A stretch of DNA of 64,000 nucleotides, from positions 20,836 through 84,835 of the forward strand of contig NZ_LARW01000075.1 of the NCBI RefSeq assembly GCF_000971055.1, read 5' to 3'. The first letter of the stretch is position 1, and every line of letters starts with the position of its first letter. The translations under genes were made by a program, and so were the position numbers. The stretch is from Sphingomonas sp. SRS2 (GTDB lineage: Bacteria; Pseudomonadota; Alphaproteobacteria; Sphingomonadales; Sphingomonadaceae). The notes below the pieces were generated by a model. The model was not told where the DNA came from, searched no databases, and saw only the letters and a program-made list of their open reading frames with translations. Positions 1 through 8,549 of the stretch are shown here, piece after piece.

Positions 1-150
1 ACGCCGAAAGCCGAAACGAGCACGAAGAAGCTCCCTTCGGCGCCCAAGATCAGCAAGAAGACGGCGGTCGTCGGCGCGGCGATCGGCATCGGATCGGCGG
101 CGATTGTCGCCGCGCTGCTCTACACCAATCGCGGCAACAACAAGAGTTGA
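1..150 (+). CDS. C-terminal end of a protein with a tail-anchor-like membrane segment (partial)
   Basis: An open frame enters from the left edge and ends at a TGA at 148-150, giving the last 49 residues of a protein. The visible part starts with a Lys/Pro/Ser-rich stretch, followed by about 22 small hydrophobic residues (Ala, Gly, Ile, Val) that look like a single membrane helix. It ends in a short polar tail (TNRGNNKS). The family cannot be named from this fragment. A C-terminal anchor or a final transmembrane helix is the only structural inference. Confidence 0.6.
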   Translation, partial: TPKAETSTKKLPSAPKISKKTAVVGAAIGIGSAAIVAALLYTNRGNNKS

Positions 151-193
151 CCGGAGGGATGCAATATCGGCATCCCTTCCCCATCTCTGGCCC

Positions 194-625
194 ATGCAGA
201 TCTTCACCATCGGCTATGAGGGCACGACCCAGGCTGAGCTTATCGCGCGGCTTAAACAGGCGAGGGTCGAATTGCTCGCGGATGTCCGCGCGGTGCCGCT
301 GTCGCGGCGGCCGGGCTTTTCCAAGAACATCCTTGCAGCAGGGCTGCGTGAGGCCGGGATCGACTATGTCGGCCTCAAGGCGCTAGGCACCCCGCCGGAA
401 GGCCGCGAGGCAGCGCGGAAGCATGACCTCGCCAGGCTCCGCAATATCTACACAGGCCAGCTGGAACTACCCGAGGCGATGGTACAGGCCGCTCAGTTGC
501 TCGACATGGCCAGCGAGCGCCGCACCGCCCTGCTCTGCTTCGAACGTGAACCGGGCTGCTGTCACCGGTCATTGCTGGTCGAAGCGGTGATGCCCGATGC
601 CGAGGTCATCGATCTCTTCATCTGA
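194..625 (+). CDS. DUF488 family protein
   Basis: A 143-residue protein with the hallmarks of DUF488: an N-terminal TIGYEG motif (residues 5-10), the DVRAVPLSRRPGFS block around residues 33-46, and a C-terminal C-F-E...C-C-H-R cluster. The biochemical role of DUF488 is not established. The ATG at 194 is preferred over an upstream in-frame start because the family's conserved start aligns with MQIFTIGYEG. It is followed closely by a KTSC and a DUF72 gene, so the three probably form one transcription unit of uncharacterised proteins. Confidence 0.85.
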   Translation: MQIFTIGYEGTTQAELIARLKQARVELLADVRAVPLSRRPGFSKNILAAGLREAGIDYVGLKALGTPPEGREAARKHDLARLRNIYTGQLELPEAMVQAAQLLDMASERRTALLCFEREPGCCHRSLLVEAVMPDAEVIDLFI

Positions 626-674
626 TCCTGCACCAGCGGATGGAGCATAGGTCCGGGCACGGCGTTTTACCGTC

Positions 675-875
675 ATGCCCTCCACCGTCATCCGCAACTT
701 CGACTATGATCCGGCCGAACGCCGTCTCGACATTCAGTTCGTGACCGGGCGGCGCTACAGCTATCATGATGTCCCCGCCCGGATCGTCGCGGCAATGCGC
801 GCGGCGCGATCCAAGGGCCAGTTCTTCAACGCACGCATCCGCGACCATTTCGCGTTCACGCGCACCCATGACTGA
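675..875 (+). CDS. KTSC domain protein
   Basis: A 66-residue protein that is essentially one KTSC domain: a start with S-x-V-I-x-x-F-x-Y-D, a central beta hairpin (LDIQFVTGRRYSYHDVP) and a helix with A-x-S-K-G-x-F-F-N. KTSC domains occur alone or fused to nucleic-acid or tRNA-related enzymes; the function of the stand-alone form is unknown. Its stop overlaps the start of the DUF72 gene by 8 bases, which suggests translational coupling. Confidence 0.8.
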   Translation: MPSTVIRNFDYDPAERRLDIQFVTGRRYSYHDVPARIVAAMRAARSKGQFFNARIRDHFAFTRTHD

Positions 876-1593
876 CCGTGTCTTCGTGGGCACGGCGGGA
901 TGGTCGATCGCTTCACATTATCGGGACGATTTTCCCGAGACGGGCTCTCACCTCCAACGTTATGCCGCGCGGTTCAACGCTGTCGAGATCAACAGCAGCT
1001 TCCATCGCCCGCACCGCCGCGCCACCTATGAACGCTGGGCATCGAGCGTGCCGGACGGTTTCCGCTTTTCAGTCAAGCTCCCCCGCAGCATCACCCACGA
1101 ACGGCGGCTGATGGACTTCGCCGCCCCGCTAGCCGCTTTCATCGATCAGGTCGAAGGGCTTGGCGGGAAGCTCGGCGCGATCCTCGTCCAGCTGCCACCC
1201 AGCCTTATTTTTGCCGAGGCCGCGGCCGATGCCTTTCTGGCGGAGCTTGGTTCGGCGACCGGCGCGGCGCTGATCTGCGAACCGCGCCATCCGAGCTGGT
1301 TCTCGGCGTCCGCGGATGGCCTGCTGCGTGACCATGACGTCGCGCGTGTGGCGGCCGATCCCGCTCCGGTTCCCGATGCCGGAGAGCCGGGCGGTTCGGC
1401 GTCCACCTGTTATCTCCGCCTGCATGGCTCTCCGGTCATCTACCGTTCGTCGTACGACGAGGAACGGCAGCGCGGATATGCGGCGATGATAGTGCGCGCC
1501 AACGCCAGAGGAGCGGCCTGGTGCATCTTCGACAACACTGCGGGCATGGCGGCCATCGGGGACGCGCTCCGCTTCCGACGGCTCGTCGCTTAG
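868..1593 (+). CDS. DUF72 (YecE-like) protein
   Basis: A 241-residue protein with the typical DUF72 signatures in order: VGTAGWSI at the N terminus, NSSFHRPHR, FSVKLPRSITHERRL, QLPPSL, EPRHPSWF, YLRLHGSP and a late CIFDNTAG. It is predicted to be a TIM-barrel-like fold of unknown activity. The ATG at 868 lies inside the end of the KTSC gene and puts the VGTAGW block at residue 6, as in the family; an upstream in-frame start would add non-homologous sequence. It belongs with DUF488 and KTSC as a probable operon. Confidence 0.88.
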   Translation: MTDRVFVGTAGWSIASHYRDDFPETGSHLQRYAARFNAVEINSSFHRPHRRATYERWASSVPDGFRFSVKLPRSITHERRLMDFAAPLAAFIDQVEGLGGKLGAILVQLPPSLIFAEAAADAFLAELGSATGAALICEPRHPSWFSASADGLLRDHDVARVAADPAPVPDAGEPGGSASTCYLRLHGSPVIYRSSYDEERQRGYAAMIVRANARGAAWCIFDNTAGMAAIGDALRFRRLVA

Positions 1594-1660
1594 GCCTTGT
1601 CCTATGCCGGAACGTCGCCCTCCTTCGATCGTTAGGCGGCAGTTCCGGAGGAGAGAGTTC

Positions 1661-2266
1661 ATGAACAAGATCATTTTGATAGCATCGGCCAGCATCCTGT
1701 CGCTGGGTCTGGCAGGCTGTGGTCAGAAGGTGGAGAACACCGCCGACGCCGCAGCCAACAGCGCCATGGAAACCGCAGACGCGGCAGGCGCGATGGCGTC
1801 AAATGCGATGGTCGACGTCGAACAGGCCGTCACGCCCACGCCGACCGGTCAGGAATTCGTTGATAACGCCGCCAAGTCGGATGCCTTCGAAATCGCCGCG
1901 GCCAAGATCGCGCAAGCCAACGCCGCCTCGCAGGCGGTCAAGGATTTCGCTGCCGAGATGATCAAGGCGCACAGCGAATCGACCGCGAAGATCAAGGCCG
2001 CCGCAGCGGCCGCAAGCCCCGCCCTAACCCCCAATGCCACGCTGACCGAGGGCCAGAACGAGGATCTCGCCGAGCTTCGCGCCAAGAAGGGCGCCGAGTT
2101 TGACGAGGACTATATCGACGGTCAGGTCGATGCCCACCAGACCGCGCTGGCGATGATGCGCGACTATGCCGAAAAGGGCGACACCCCGTCGCTCAAGACG
2201 GCAGCGGGCGAGATCGCGCCGGTCGTCCAGAAGCATCTCGACCATGTGAAAACGCTCGACAAGTGA
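1661..2266 (+). CDS. DUF4142 domain lipoprotein
   Basis: A 201-residue predicted lipoprotein. The N terminus has a short positive region, a hydrophobic core and a lipobox ending LGLAGC, so Cys after the LAG would be lipidated. The next 45 residues are Ala-rich and low complexity. A DUF4142 helical domain follows, starting near EFVDNAAKSDAFEIAAAKIA and ending with repeated HQTALAMMRDYAEKG-like helices. DUF4142 proteins are periplasmic, ferritin-like four-helix proteins of unknown role, often linked to stress. The ATG at 1661 is preceded by a strong purine-rich site (GGAGGAGAG at 1647-1655). Confidence 0.88.
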   Translation: MNKIILIASASILSLGLAGCGQKVENTADAAANSAMETADAAGAMASNAMVDVEQAVTPTPTGQEFVDNAAKSDAFEIAAAKIAQANAASQAVKDFAAEMIKAHSESTAKIKAAAAAASPALTPNATLTEGQNEDLAELRAKKGAEFDEDYIDGQVDAHQTALAMMRDYAEKGDTPSLKTAAGEIAPVVQKHLDHVKTLDK

Positions 2267-2285
2267 TCGCGAGCCGATGACGCGT

Positions 2286-2309
2286 GGGCCGGGCCGAAAG
2301 GTCCGGCCC
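2286..2309. terminator. Hairpin with GAAA tetraloop between convergent genes
   Basis: A 10-base stem (GGGCCGGGCC / GGTCCGGCCC, one G-T wobble) closes a GAAA loop. It sits between the DUF4142 stop and the stop of the opposing oxidoreductase gene. There is no clear T-run, so it may be a weak bidirectional terminator or a 3' end stabiliser. Confidence 0.6.
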
Positions 2310-2320
2310 CTTCGATTCCG

Positions 2321-3331
2321 CTAGGTCGCCGCCGCGCCGACCAGCAGCACGATCTTGCCGACATGATCTTCATCGAGCCGCCGATGCGCGTCGGCGGCCT
2401 GGGCCAGCGGGAAGGTCGCGTCTATGACCGGCTTAAGCCGCCCTTCCTCGACATGCGGCCAGACCACCTGGGCGATCTCATCCGCCACCGCCGTCTTGAA
2501 CCCGACACTGCGCGGCCGCAGCGTCGATCCGGTGATGGTCAACCGCTTCTGCATGATTTTCCAGATCGGAATTTCGGCCTTGGGCCCGCCGAGCACCGCA
2601 ATCGAGACGTGCCGCCCGTCCTCGGCGAGGCAATCGATATTGCGGGGCAGATAATCGCCGCCGACCATGTCGAGCACGGCGTCGACGCCCTTGCCGCCGG
2701 TGATACGTCGCACTTCCTCGACATAATCCTGGGTTCGATAGTTGATCGCGTGCGCCGCGCCGAGCTTGAGCGCAGCCGCACATTTCTCGTCTGATCCGGC
2801 GGTGACGATCATCGTCACCTGGAATATCCGCGCGAGCAGGATCGCCATCGTTCCGATCCCGCTGGTGCCGCCATGGACCAGCACCGTATCGCCATCGGCG
2901 ACATAGGCGCGCTCGAACAGATTGCTCCAGACGGTGAACAGCGTTTCGGGAATCGCCGCCGCCTCGACCATCGACAACGTATTCGGCACCGGCAGGCACA
3001 ACCCGGCCTCGGCGACGACATATTCGGCGTAACCACCGCCGGCGACGAGCGCGCAGACCGGCTGGCCGAGCAGCTCGGGAAGCGTGCCCTCGCCGAGGGC
3101 GACGACCTCGCCCGAAACTTCGAGACCTGGAATCGACGGAGCGCCCGGCGGTGGCGGATAAGCACCAATCCGCTGCGACACGTCGGGCCGATTCACCCCC
3201 GCCGCCGCGACTCGGATCAGCAGCTGGTCGCGGCCGGGGCGGGGCACGGGGCGCTGCACCGGCTGCAAAACCTCCGGCCCACCCTTTGTTTCCGGGTCTA
3301 TAGCCGTCATCCAGTCGGGAATTTCGCCCAT
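2321..3331 (-). CDS. NAD(P)H-quinone oxidoreductase (PIG3-like, zinc-independent MDR)
   Basis: A 336-residue member of the zinc-independent medium-chain dehydrogenase family. Visible motifs are AAAGVNRPDVSQR and PGLEVSGEVVALGEG in the GroES-like half, then the Rossmann segment VLVHGGTSGIGTMAILLAR. Residues that bind catalytic zinc in alcohol dehydrogenases are absent. It is predicted to reduce quinones or other small electrophiles with NADPH in the cytoplasm. The ATG at 3331 follows a GGGGGG purine site. Upstream in-frame starts would overlap the divergent DUF1192 region and lack homology. Confidence 0.85.
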   Translation of the reverse strand: MGEIPDWMTAIDPETKGGPEVLQPVQRPVPRPGRDQLLIRVAAAGVNRPDVSQRIGAYPPPPGAPSIPGLEVSGEVVALGEGTLPELLGQPVCALVAGGGYAEYVVAEAGLCLPVPNTLSMVEAAAIPETLFTVWSNLFERAYVADGDTVLVHGGTSGIGTMAILLARIFQVTMIVTAGSDEKCAAALKLGAAHAINYRTQDYVEEVRRITGGKGVDAVLDMVGGDYLPRNIDCLAEDGRHVSIAVLGGPKAEIPIWKIMQKRLTITGSTLRPRSVGFKTAVADEIAQVVWPHVEEGRLKPVIDATFPLAQAADAHRRLDEDHVGKIVLLVGAAAT

Positions 3332-3413
3332 ATTACCCCCCAATTTCGCAAAGATACGCATGGCCCCCACGGCGTTTATTGACATGCGGCCCGCCCCGGT
3401 CAACGTTGTGGCT

Positions 3414-3611
3414 ATGGAGCCCGACGATCTTTTCGCGAAGCGCCCCGACGATCCGGTGAAACAGCTCATCCGGCAGGATATCGATCATCTATCCGTCGAC
3501 GAGCTGGAAGGGCGCATCTCCGCCCTCGAAGCCGAAATCGCGCGGTGTCGATCAAAAATAAAAAATGCCATTAACCATCGCGCAACCGCTGAAAGCCTAT
3601 TCAAACGATGA
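3414..3611 (+). CDS. DUF1192 small coiled-coil protein
   Basis: A 65-residue acidic-to-basic small protein. The core reads DHLSVDELEGRISALEAEI followed by RCRSKIKNAINHRATAESLFKR, matching DUF1192 proteins of alphaproteobacteria, which are short single coiled coils. The ATG at 3414 begins at MEPDDLF as in relatives. The function is unknown. It is divergent from the quinone oxidoreductase and lies upstream of clpA, with a 126-base gap in which I see only the clpA ribosome binding site. Confidence 0.8.
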   Translation: MEPDDLFAKRPDDPVKQLIRQDIDHLSVDELEGRISALEAEIARCRSKIKNAINHRATAESLFKR

Positions 3612-3737
3612 AGGCGCGCTGTCGAGATCGGCGTTCGCTGTCTCGGCAGAGAGGTCGCTTCTTGATGAACGGCCTAAGGCACCCGACATATACGATACCG
3701 GCATGGTTCGGCCCATGTCGCGAGGAGTACTAGAAAC

Positions 3738-6050
3738 ATGCCTTCCTTCGCCCGCGAACTCGAACAGACGCTGCACAACGCGCTGAGCGCCGCCAGCAGC
3801 CGGCGCCACGAATATGCGACACTCGAGCATCTGCTGCTCGCGCTGATCGCTGACGAACATGCGTCCAAGGTCATGACCGCCTGCGGCGTCGAACTGACCG
3901 AACTGCGCAACGCCGTCACCAATTACCTCGATACCGAGCTCGATGCGCTCAAGGTCGAGGGCGAGACCGATCCGTCGCCTACCAGCGGCTTCCAGCGCGT
4001 CGTCCAGCGCGCGATCCTCCACGTCCAGTCGTCGGGCCGCGAGGAAGTGACCGGCGCCAACGTCCTCGTCGCCCTGTTCAGCGAGCGCGAGAGCTACGCC
4101 GTATTCTTCCTGCAACAGCAGGACATGAGCCGCCTCGATGCGGTCAGCTTCATCAGCCACGGTGTCGGCAAGGCCGGACAACCCACGGAGCAACGCGAAG
4201 TGAAGGGCGCCGAAGAGGAAAAGAGCCAGGCCAAGGCCGAGGGCAAGAAGGGCGAGAGCGCGCTCAAGCAGTTCTGCGTCGATCTGAATGCCAAAGCCAA
4301 GTCCGGCAAGGTCGATCCGCTGATCGGCCGTGGTCCCGAGGTCGACCGCACCGTTCAGATCCTCTGCCGCCGTTCAAAGAACAACCCGCTCTATGTGGGC
4401 GATCCCGGCGTCGGCAAGACGGCGATCGCCGAGGGCCTGGCGCGCAAGATTGTCGAGGGCGACGTACCCGAGGTGCTGCTGCCCGCCGTCATCTATTCGC
4501 TCGACATGGGCGCACTGCTCGCCGGAACTCGGTATCGCGGTGATTTCGAGGAGCGGCTCAAGCAGGTCGTGACCGAGCTTGAGAAGCTTCCCCACGCGGT
4601 GCTGTTCATCGACGAGATCCACACCGTAATCGGTGCGGGCGCGACCTCGGGCGGCGCGATGGACGCGTCCAACCTGTTGAAGCCGGCATTGTCGGGCGGC
4701 ACGATCCGCTGCATCGGATCGACCACCTACAAGGAGTTCCGCAATCATTTCGAGAAGGACCGCGCATTGCTGCGGCGCTTCCAGAAGATCGACGTGAACG
4801 AGCCTACGATCGAGGACACGATCAAGATCATCACAGGTCTGCGGTCGGCCTTCGAAGAGCATCACAACGTCAAATATACGCCCGACGCGATCAAGGCGGC
4901 GGTCGAGCTGTCCTCGCGGTACATCAACGACCGCAAGCAGCCCGACAAGGCGATCGATGTGATCGACGAGGTCGGCGCGTCGCAAATGCTGGTGCCCCCG
5001 GCCAAGCGTAAGAAGGTGATCACGCCGAAGGAGATCGAGGCGGTGATCGCGACGATGGCGCGCGTGCCCGCCAAATCGGTTTCGACCGACGACAAGAAGG
5101 CGCTCGGCTCACTCGAGACCGATCTCAAGCGTGTCGTGTTTGGCCAGGACAAGGCGATCGAACTGCTCTCCTCGGCTATAAAGCTCAGCCGGGCCGGCCT
5201 GCGCGATCCCGACAAGCCGATCGGCAACTATCTCTTCTCGGGCCCCACCGGCGTGGGCAAGACCGAGGTCGCGCGTCAGCTCGCCTCGATCCTGGGCATC
5301 CCGCTCCAGCGTTTCGACATGTCCGAATATATGGAACGTCACTCGGTCAGCCGCCTGATCGGCGCGCCTCCGGGCTATGTCGGATATGATCAGGGCGGTC
5401 TGCTGACCGATGCGGTCGACCAACATCCGCATTGCGTGCTGCTGCTCGACGAGATCGAAAAGGCCCATCCGGACCTGTTCAACATCCTTCTGCAGGTGAT
5501 GGACAACGGCAAGCTCACCGATCATCACGGCAAGACGGTCGATTTCCGCAATACCATCCTGATCATGACCACCAATGCCGGCGCGTCCGACATGGCGCGC
5601 GAGAGCCTGGGCTTCGGCAACCTCACCCGCGAGGGCGAGGATGAGGAAGCGGTCAAGAAGATGTTCACGCCGGAATTCCGCAACCGCCTCGATGCGATCG
5701 TCCCCTTCGGCTATCTGCCGACCGAGGTCGTCTCGCGTGTCGTCGAGAAGTTCATCCTCCAGCTCGAACTCCAGCTGGCCGATCGCGATGTCCACATCAG
5801 CCTCGACGACGAGGCCAAGACGTGGCTCACCGTCAAGGGCTATGACAAGCTCTATGGAGCGCGTCCGATGGGCCGCCTGATCCAGGAGAAGATCAAGCAG
5901 CCGCTCGCCGAGGAACTGCTGTTCGGCAAGCTGGTCCACGGCGGCGAGGTCAAGGTGAAGATGAAGGACGAGACCCTGTCCTTCGAGATCGTTCCCGCAG
6001 CGCCCAAGCGGCCCAAGAAGGGCGGCGCGAAGCCCAAGATCAAGGCCTGA
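3738..6050 (+). CDS. clpA: ATP-dependent Clp protease ATP-binding subunit ClpA
   Basis: A 770-residue Hsp100 unfoldase. Two N-terminal Clp repeats (residues about 5-145) are followed by a charged linker and two AAA+ modules with Walker A motifs GDPGVGKT (about residue 222) and GPTGVGKT (about residue 502), with Walker B sequences LFIDEIH and LLLDEIE. A ClpP-docking loop with LGF is near residue 623, just before FTPEFRNRLD. It unfolds substrates and feeds them to ClpP. The start follows GAGGAG at about 3720. The adaptor gene clpS, often next to clpA, is not in this window. The last residues are Lys-rich. Confidence 0.95.
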   Translation: MPSFARELEQTLHNALSAASSRRHEYATLEHLLLALIADEHASKVMTACGVELTELRNAVTNYLDTELDALKVEGETDPSPTSGFQRVVQRAILHVQSSGREEVTGANVLVALFSERESYAVFFLQQQDMSRLDAVSFISHGVGKAGQPTEQREVKGAEEEKSQAKAEGKKGESALKQFCVDLNAKAKSGKVDPLIGRGPEVDRTVQILCRRSKNNPLYVGDPGVGKTAIAEGLARKIVEGDVPEVLLPAVIYSLDMGALLAGTRYRGDFEERLKQVVTELEKLPHAVLFIDEIHTVIGAGATSGGAMDASNLLKPALSGGTIRCIGSTTYKEFRNHFEKDRALLRRFQKIDVNEPTIEDTIKIITGLRSAFEEHHNVKYTPDAIKAAVELSSRYINDRKQPDKAIDVIDEVGASQMLVPPAKRKKVITPKEIEAVIATMARVPAKSVSTDDKKALGSLETDLKRVVFGQDKAIELLSSAIKLSRAGLRDPDKPIGNYLFSGPTGVGKTEVARQLASILGIPLQRFDMSEYMERHSVSRLIGAPPGYVGYDQGGLLTDAVDQHPHCVLLLDEIEKAHPDLFNILLQVMDNGKLTDHHGKTVDFRNTILIMTTNAGASDMARESLGFGNLTREGEDEEAVKKMFTPEFRNRLDAIVPFGYLPTEVVSRVVEKFILQLELQLADRDVHISLDDEAKTWLTVKGYDKLYGARPMGRLIQEKIKQPLAEELLFGKLVHGGEVKVKMKDETLSFEIVPAAPKRPKKGGAKPKIKA

Positions 6051-6077
6051 CACGCCCATCCTGGAACCCGGATCGTA

Positions 6078-6106
6078 AGGCCCGTCTCGAAAGAGGCGGG
6101 CCTTTT
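6078..6106 (+). terminator. Rho-independent terminator of clpA
   Basis: A 10-base stem GGCCCGTCTC / GAGGCGGGCC (one wobble pair) closes a short loop and is followed by TTTT, 28 bases after the clpA stop. Confidence 0.85.
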
Positions 6107-6195
6107 CCGTAAGGCGACCTGCGCGTTAACCATATCTCCAAACTTCAGGCGCAGAAGGGCACGTCGGGCTCGCGATAGCGGTTAATCCGGGGGGT

Positions 6196-7674
6196 ATGAT
6201 GCGCTACGAATTGATCGTGATAGGCAGTGGACCGGCAGGACGCCGCGCCGCTATTCAGGCCGCCAAGCTAGGCAAGTCGGTGCTCGTCGTCGAGAACCGC
6301 TACCGCGTCGGCGGCGTATCGGTGCACACCGGCACCATCCCCTCCAAGACCCTACGCGAAACCGTGCTCAACCTGACCGGCTGGCGCGAGCGCGGCTTTT
6401 ATGGCCGCGCCTACCGGGTCAAGAAAGATATCGAGGGCAAGGACCTCAACGCCCGGCTCCAGATGACGCTCGATCATGAGATCGACGTCCTCGAGCACCA
6501 GTTCACCCGCAACGGCGTCCGCACCATCGAAGGATCCGCCCAGTTTCGCGGCCCACACGAGATCGCCGTCACCGACCCCAAGGGCGCGGTGCATATCTTC
6601 GACGCCGAGCGCGTGCTGATCGCCGTCGGCACCACCCCCTATCGCCCCTTGTCGATCCCGTTCAACGGCACGACGATCCTCGACAGCGACGATCTGATCG
6701 CCGAGCCGCGCGTGCCTCGCAGCCTGACTGTGATCGGTGCGGGCGTGATCGGCATAGAATATGCGACGATCTTCTCCGCGCTCGACGTCCCCGTCACGCT
6801 GATCGAGCCGCGCGACAGCTTCCTCGATTTCGTCGACCGCGAGATCATCGACGATTTCGTCCATCAGCTGCGCGATCGCGGAATGGCGATCCGGCTCGGC
6901 GCGAAGGTTGACCGGGTCGAAGTCGATGGCCAGGGCTGGGCCATCTCGGTACTCGACGATGGCCGCCGCATCCGTTCGGAAATGCTGCTCTATGCAGCGG
7001 GCCGCATCGGCGCGACCGCTCCGCTGGGCCTCGAGAATTGCGGGCTGGAGGCGGACAGCCGCGGCCGACTGACCGTCGATCCGGTGACGCTGCAGACCAG
7101 CGTTCCGCATATCTACGCCGCTGGCGACGTTATCGGCTTTCCCAGCCTCGCCTCCACCTCGATGGAACAGGGCCGCATCGCCGCCTGCCACGCTTTCGGC
7201 GCACCTATCCCCCCCGCCCCCGCCTATTTTCCCTATGGCATCTATGCGGTGCCCGAAATCTCCACCGTCGGCCTCTCCGAACAGGAAGTGCGCGAAAAGG
7301 GCATTCCCTACGAATGCGGCATCGCGCGCTTCCGGGAAACCTCGCGTGGCCACATCATGGGTATGCAGGCGGGCATGATGAAGCTGATCTTCGCGCTCGA
7401 GGACCGGCGCCTGCTCGGCGTCCACATCATCGGCGAAAGCGCGACCGAGCTGATCCACATCGGCCAGGCCGTGCTCAACCTCGGCGGTACGATCGACTAT
7501 TTCGTCGAGAACACTTTCAATTATCCAACCCTCGCCGAAGCGTACAAGATCGCGGCGCTCGATGCCTGGAACCGCATGCCGCGCTGCGACGATCATTATC
7601 AGAGCGCGCTCGACCGCGCCCTGCCAGAATTGCAGCGTCTCAAGACCCAGGGCCCCAAGGCCAAGGCTGCCTAA
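6196..7674 (+). CDS. sthA: Si-specific NAD(P)+ transhydrogenase (soluble)
   Basis: A 492-residue flavoprotein of the pyridine nucleotide-disulfide family. It has an N-terminal FAD-binding GSGPAGRRAA, the THTGTIPSK-type segment, a second Rossmann motif VIGAGVIGIEYA near the middle, IYAAGDVIGFP, and a C-terminal dimerisation domain. The segment before TIPSK reads GGVSVHTG, so the redox-active Cys pair of dihydrolipoamide dehydrogenase is absent. This fits SthA, which equilibrates NADPH and NADH in the cytoplasm without a disulfide. It stands alone between a terminator and a palindromic repeat. Confidence 0.92.
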   Translation: MMRYELIVIGSGPAGRRAAIQAAKLGKSVLVVENRYRVGGVSVHTGTIPSKTLRETVLNLTGWRERGFYGRAYRVKKDIEGKDLNARLQMTLDHEIDVLEHQFTRNGVRTIEGSAQFRGPHEIAVTDPKGAVHIFDAERVLIAVGTTPYRPLSIPFNGTTILDSDDLIAEPRVPRSLTVIGAGVIGIEYATIFSALDVPVTLIEPRDSFLDFVDREIIDDFVHQLRDRGMAIRLGAKVDRVEVDGQGWAISVLDDGRRIRSEMLLYAAGRIGATAPLGLENCGLEADSRGRLTVDPVTLQTSVPHIYAAGDVIGFPSLASTSMEQGRIAACHAFGAPIPPAPAYFPYGIYAVPEISTVGLSEQEVREKGIPYECGIARFRETSRGHIMGMQAGMMKLIFALEDRRLLGVHIIGESATELIHIGQAVLNLGGTIDYFVENTFNYPTLAEAYKIAALDAWNRMPRCDDHYQSALDRALPELQRLKTQGPKAKAA

Positions 7675-7680
7675 TGCATA

Positions 7681-7770
7681 CGTCACCCCGGCGGAGGCCG
7701 GGGCCGCCATAGGGAGTCGGATTGCTCTGAGCAGAAGCCGCTGGCGGCCCCGGCCTCCGCCGGGGCGACG
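7681..7770. repeat. Dispersed palindromic intergenic repeat (long hairpin)
   Basis: Two 29-base arms at 7681-7709 and 7742-7770 are inverted copies with one mismatch. The core is CCCCGGCGGAGGCCGGGG followed by CCGCC. The left arm recurs almost identically at 50371-50399. Its position just after sthA suggests a mobile palindromic element that also could act as a 3' hairpin. Confidence 0.85.
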
Positions 7771-7862
7771 CTGCTTGATGCCTTTTTCATCGTGCCCATT
7801 GATAGTCGCACGCGCGATCCTCATGTTGCGTTACAGCAACGACAGAGGAACGCGCGCCCGGC

Positions 7863-8549
7863 ATGACATCCGCTATTATCGACGCCGGCGCCGTCCGTCT
7901 CGCGCTTGGCAAGGGTTCGGCGCGGGTCGACATCCTGAAGGGCATCGATCTCAGCATCGGCACCGGCGAAACCGTAGCACTGCTCGGCCCATCGGGTTCG
8001 GGCAAGTCCTCGCTGATGGCGATCCTCTCCGGCCTCGAACGCGCCGACGAGGGACGCATCATGATCGCCGGCCTTGATTTCAGCCGGCTTGACGAAGATT
8101 CCCTGGCCGCTGCCCGGCGAGGCCGGATCGGCATCATCCTCCAGGCTTTTCACCTTCTGCCGACGATGACCGCGCTGGAGAATGTCGCGGTGCCGCTCGA
8201 ACTGGCCGGCGACGTGAACGCCTTCGATCGCGCCAGCGCCGAACTCAAAGCGGTCGGCCTCGGCCATCGCCTCGACCATTATCCCGCACAGCTTTCGGGC
8301 GGCGAGCAGCAGCGCGTCGCCATCGCCCGCGCCACCGCGCCGCGCCCCGCGATCCTGTTCGCCGACGAACCCACCGGCAATCTCGACGCCGCGACCGGCG
8401 AGGGGATCATGGACCTGCTGTTCGATCGCCAGCGAGAAACCGGCGCGACCCTGTTGATCATCACGCATGACCCCGCGCTGGCGCGGCGCTGCGCACGGAT
8501 CGTCGAGATGCGCGATGGACTGATCGTCTCGGACAAACCCGCGATATGA
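7863..8549 (+). CDS. ABC transporter ATP-binding protein (YbbA/LolD type)
   Basis: A 228-residue ATPase with Walker A GPSGSGKSS, a Q-loop (ILQAFHLLP), the signature LSGGEQQRVAIARA, Walker B ILFADEPTGNLD and the H-loop ITHD. This is the MacB/LolD/YbbA group, which works with FtsX-like permeases on substrates in the outer leaflet or periplasm. The stop overlaps the start of the permease gene by 4 bases (ATGA), so the two form one exporter. Confidence 0.9.
   Translation: MTSAIIDAGAVRLALGKGSARVDILKGIDLSIGTGETVALLGPSGSGKSSLMAILSGLERADEGRIMIAGLDFSRLDEDSLAAARRGRIGIILQAFHLLPTMTALENVAVPLELAGDVNAFDRASAELKAVGLGHRLDHYPAQLSGGEQQRVAIARATAPRPAILFADEPTGNLDAATGEGIMDLLFDRQRETGATLLIITHDPALARRCARIVEMRDGLIVSDKPAI

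Noticed and set aside
6196..7674. Dihydrolipoamide dehydrogenase or mercuric reductase instead of SthA
   Set aside because: The redox-active Cys pair is absent from the GGVSVHTGTIPSK segment, which rules out a disulfide oxidoreductase.
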